Part shown: positions 63,610-64,000 of the stretch, one piece after another
Numbering within the stretch: position 1 is the first letter of the stretch
Layout: every line of letters starts with the position of its first letter
Translations under genes and position numbers: made by a program
Notes under the pieces: model-generated
Databases searched by the model: none
What the model was told of the DNA's origin: nothing
What the model saw: the letters and a program-made list of their open reading frames with translations, nothing else
Assembly (NCBI GenBank): GCA_027489065.1
Contig: JAIYAM010000012.1
Span: forward strand, 1 to 64,000
DNA length: 64,000 bases
Source of the DNA: Erythrobacteraceae bacterium
Lineage (GTDB): Bacteria > Pseudomonadota > Alphaproteobacteria > Sphingomonadales > Sphingomonadaceae
Direction of reading: 5' to 3'

Positions 63610-64000
63610 TTGGAACCGCTCGTCACCCCCGGCTCGCAGGGCGAGGCGATCGGCCGGCTGGTGGTGGCGGGCCTCGTGGTGACGATGCTCCCCGCGCTGC
63701 CTTTCGGCGCCTACCTCATCTACCCATTCGCGATCCTGACCACGTGGTTCCACGAGATGGGTCACGGCCTGACCGCGCTCGCGCTCGGCCAGCATTTCGA
63801 GCAGCTGCTGATCTTTGCCAACGGCTCGGGCGTGGCGGAGAGCGGCGTCGACCCGGATGCGTCGCGCTTCGTCAGTGCGGCGATCGCGGCGGGAGGCCCC
63901 CTCGCACCCAGCGCGGTCGGCGCGCTGCTGATCGTCGCCAGCGCGCATCCCAAGGCGTGGCGCCCGGTGCTGGGGCTGGCGGCGGCGGCGATCCTCGCCA
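63610..64000 (+). CDS. M50-like membrane peptidase, N-terminal part (runs off the window)
   Basis: The frame opens with TTG at 63610, four bases after the AI-2E stop, and remains open to the edge (130 codons). It reads two hydrophobic segments followed by 'TTWFHEMGHGLTALALG', the HExxH zinc motif of M50-like site-2 proteases in a membrane helix. It is probably the last gene of the gyrB-AI-2E unit. The C-terminal NPDG-type motif lies outside the window. Confidence 0.8.
   Translation, partial: MEPLVTPGSQGEAIGRLVVAGLVVTMLPALPFGAYLIYPFAILTTWFHEMGHGLTALALGQHFEQLLIFANGSGVAESGVDPDASRFVSAAIAAGGPLAPSAVGALLIVASAHPKAWRPVLGLAAAAILA

Overview
The window is a stretch of high-GC alphaproteobacterial chromosome. 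Gene content and style point to the Sphingomonadales, most likely an Erythrobacteraceae-type bacterium: many Rieske-type oxygenases, SDRs, VOC proteins and acyl-CoA ligases, a signal-peptide-bearing TonB receptor, a UrcA-family protein, class Ia nrdA/nrdB, and an alphaproteobacterial petA-petB order. The genus is an inference from gene style, not a database result. No rRNA, tRNA, CRISPR array, prophage or complete insertion sequence was recognised.

Layout. 0-10 kb is mostly housekeeping: start of cytochrome b and the Rieske protein of complex III, pepN-pgeF, a sugar-nucleotide-type SDR, an EamA exporter coupled to a threonine aldolase, a GNAT and a pair of PH-domain membrane proteins. 10-27 kb is an accessory catabolic region: GST, SDRs, an MFS carrier, two Rieske oxygenases around a TonB receptor, an aspartyl-hydroxylase/sulfotransferase pair, NmrA, SnoaL-like and MDR proteins, a thioesterase, an acyl-CoA ligase and a VOC protein. 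At 21.3 kb lies a perfect parS-like palindrome beside a phased GGTCTR array. 27-31 kb holds folD, yggT, argB, small conserved proteins and a secreted nuclease. 31-33.3 kb is a repeat-rich, variable segment: a DUF559 nuclease-like gene bracketed by 28-bp inverted repeats, then a visibly AT-richer two-gene island of unknown function. 33.3-36.7 kb is nrdA-small membrane protein-nrdB.

37-47 kb is a second catabolic block: a TetR/SDR divergon, acyl-CoA ligase, LuxR regulator, an overlapping Rieske-SDR-TIM barrel-VOC operon, a tiny lasso-peptide-like precursor gene with no maturation enzymes nearby, and an alpha/beta hydrolase. 47-64 kb returns to housekeeping (nadB, guaA, gyrB) with envelope and small proteins, an orphan ABC ATPase, another acyl-CoA ligase, a PIG-L deacetylase, an AI-2E-type transporter and the start of an M50-like membrane peptidase.

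The oxygenases, dehydrogenases, ligases and VOC proteins look like parts of pathways for a hydrophobic (aromatic, terpenoid or steroid-like) substrate taken up through the TonB receptor; the substrate cannot be read from sequence. No Rieske ferredoxin, ferredoxin reductase or oxygenase beta subunit is present, so electron supply must come from elsewhere.

The most unusual signals are: (1) four hairpins at 56.8-57.2 kb whose C/U-rich loops are complementary to the GGGAGAG-type ribosome binding sites used by many genes here, the last one at the predicted 5' end of a short mRNA for a 27-residue peptide; (2) the orphan lasso-like precursor at 45.8-45.9 kb; (3) the parS site with a phased, strictly alternating GGTCTA/GGTCTG array, which recurs at 30.6 kb; (4) the inverted-repeat-bounded DUF559 cassette and the neighbouring two-gene island.
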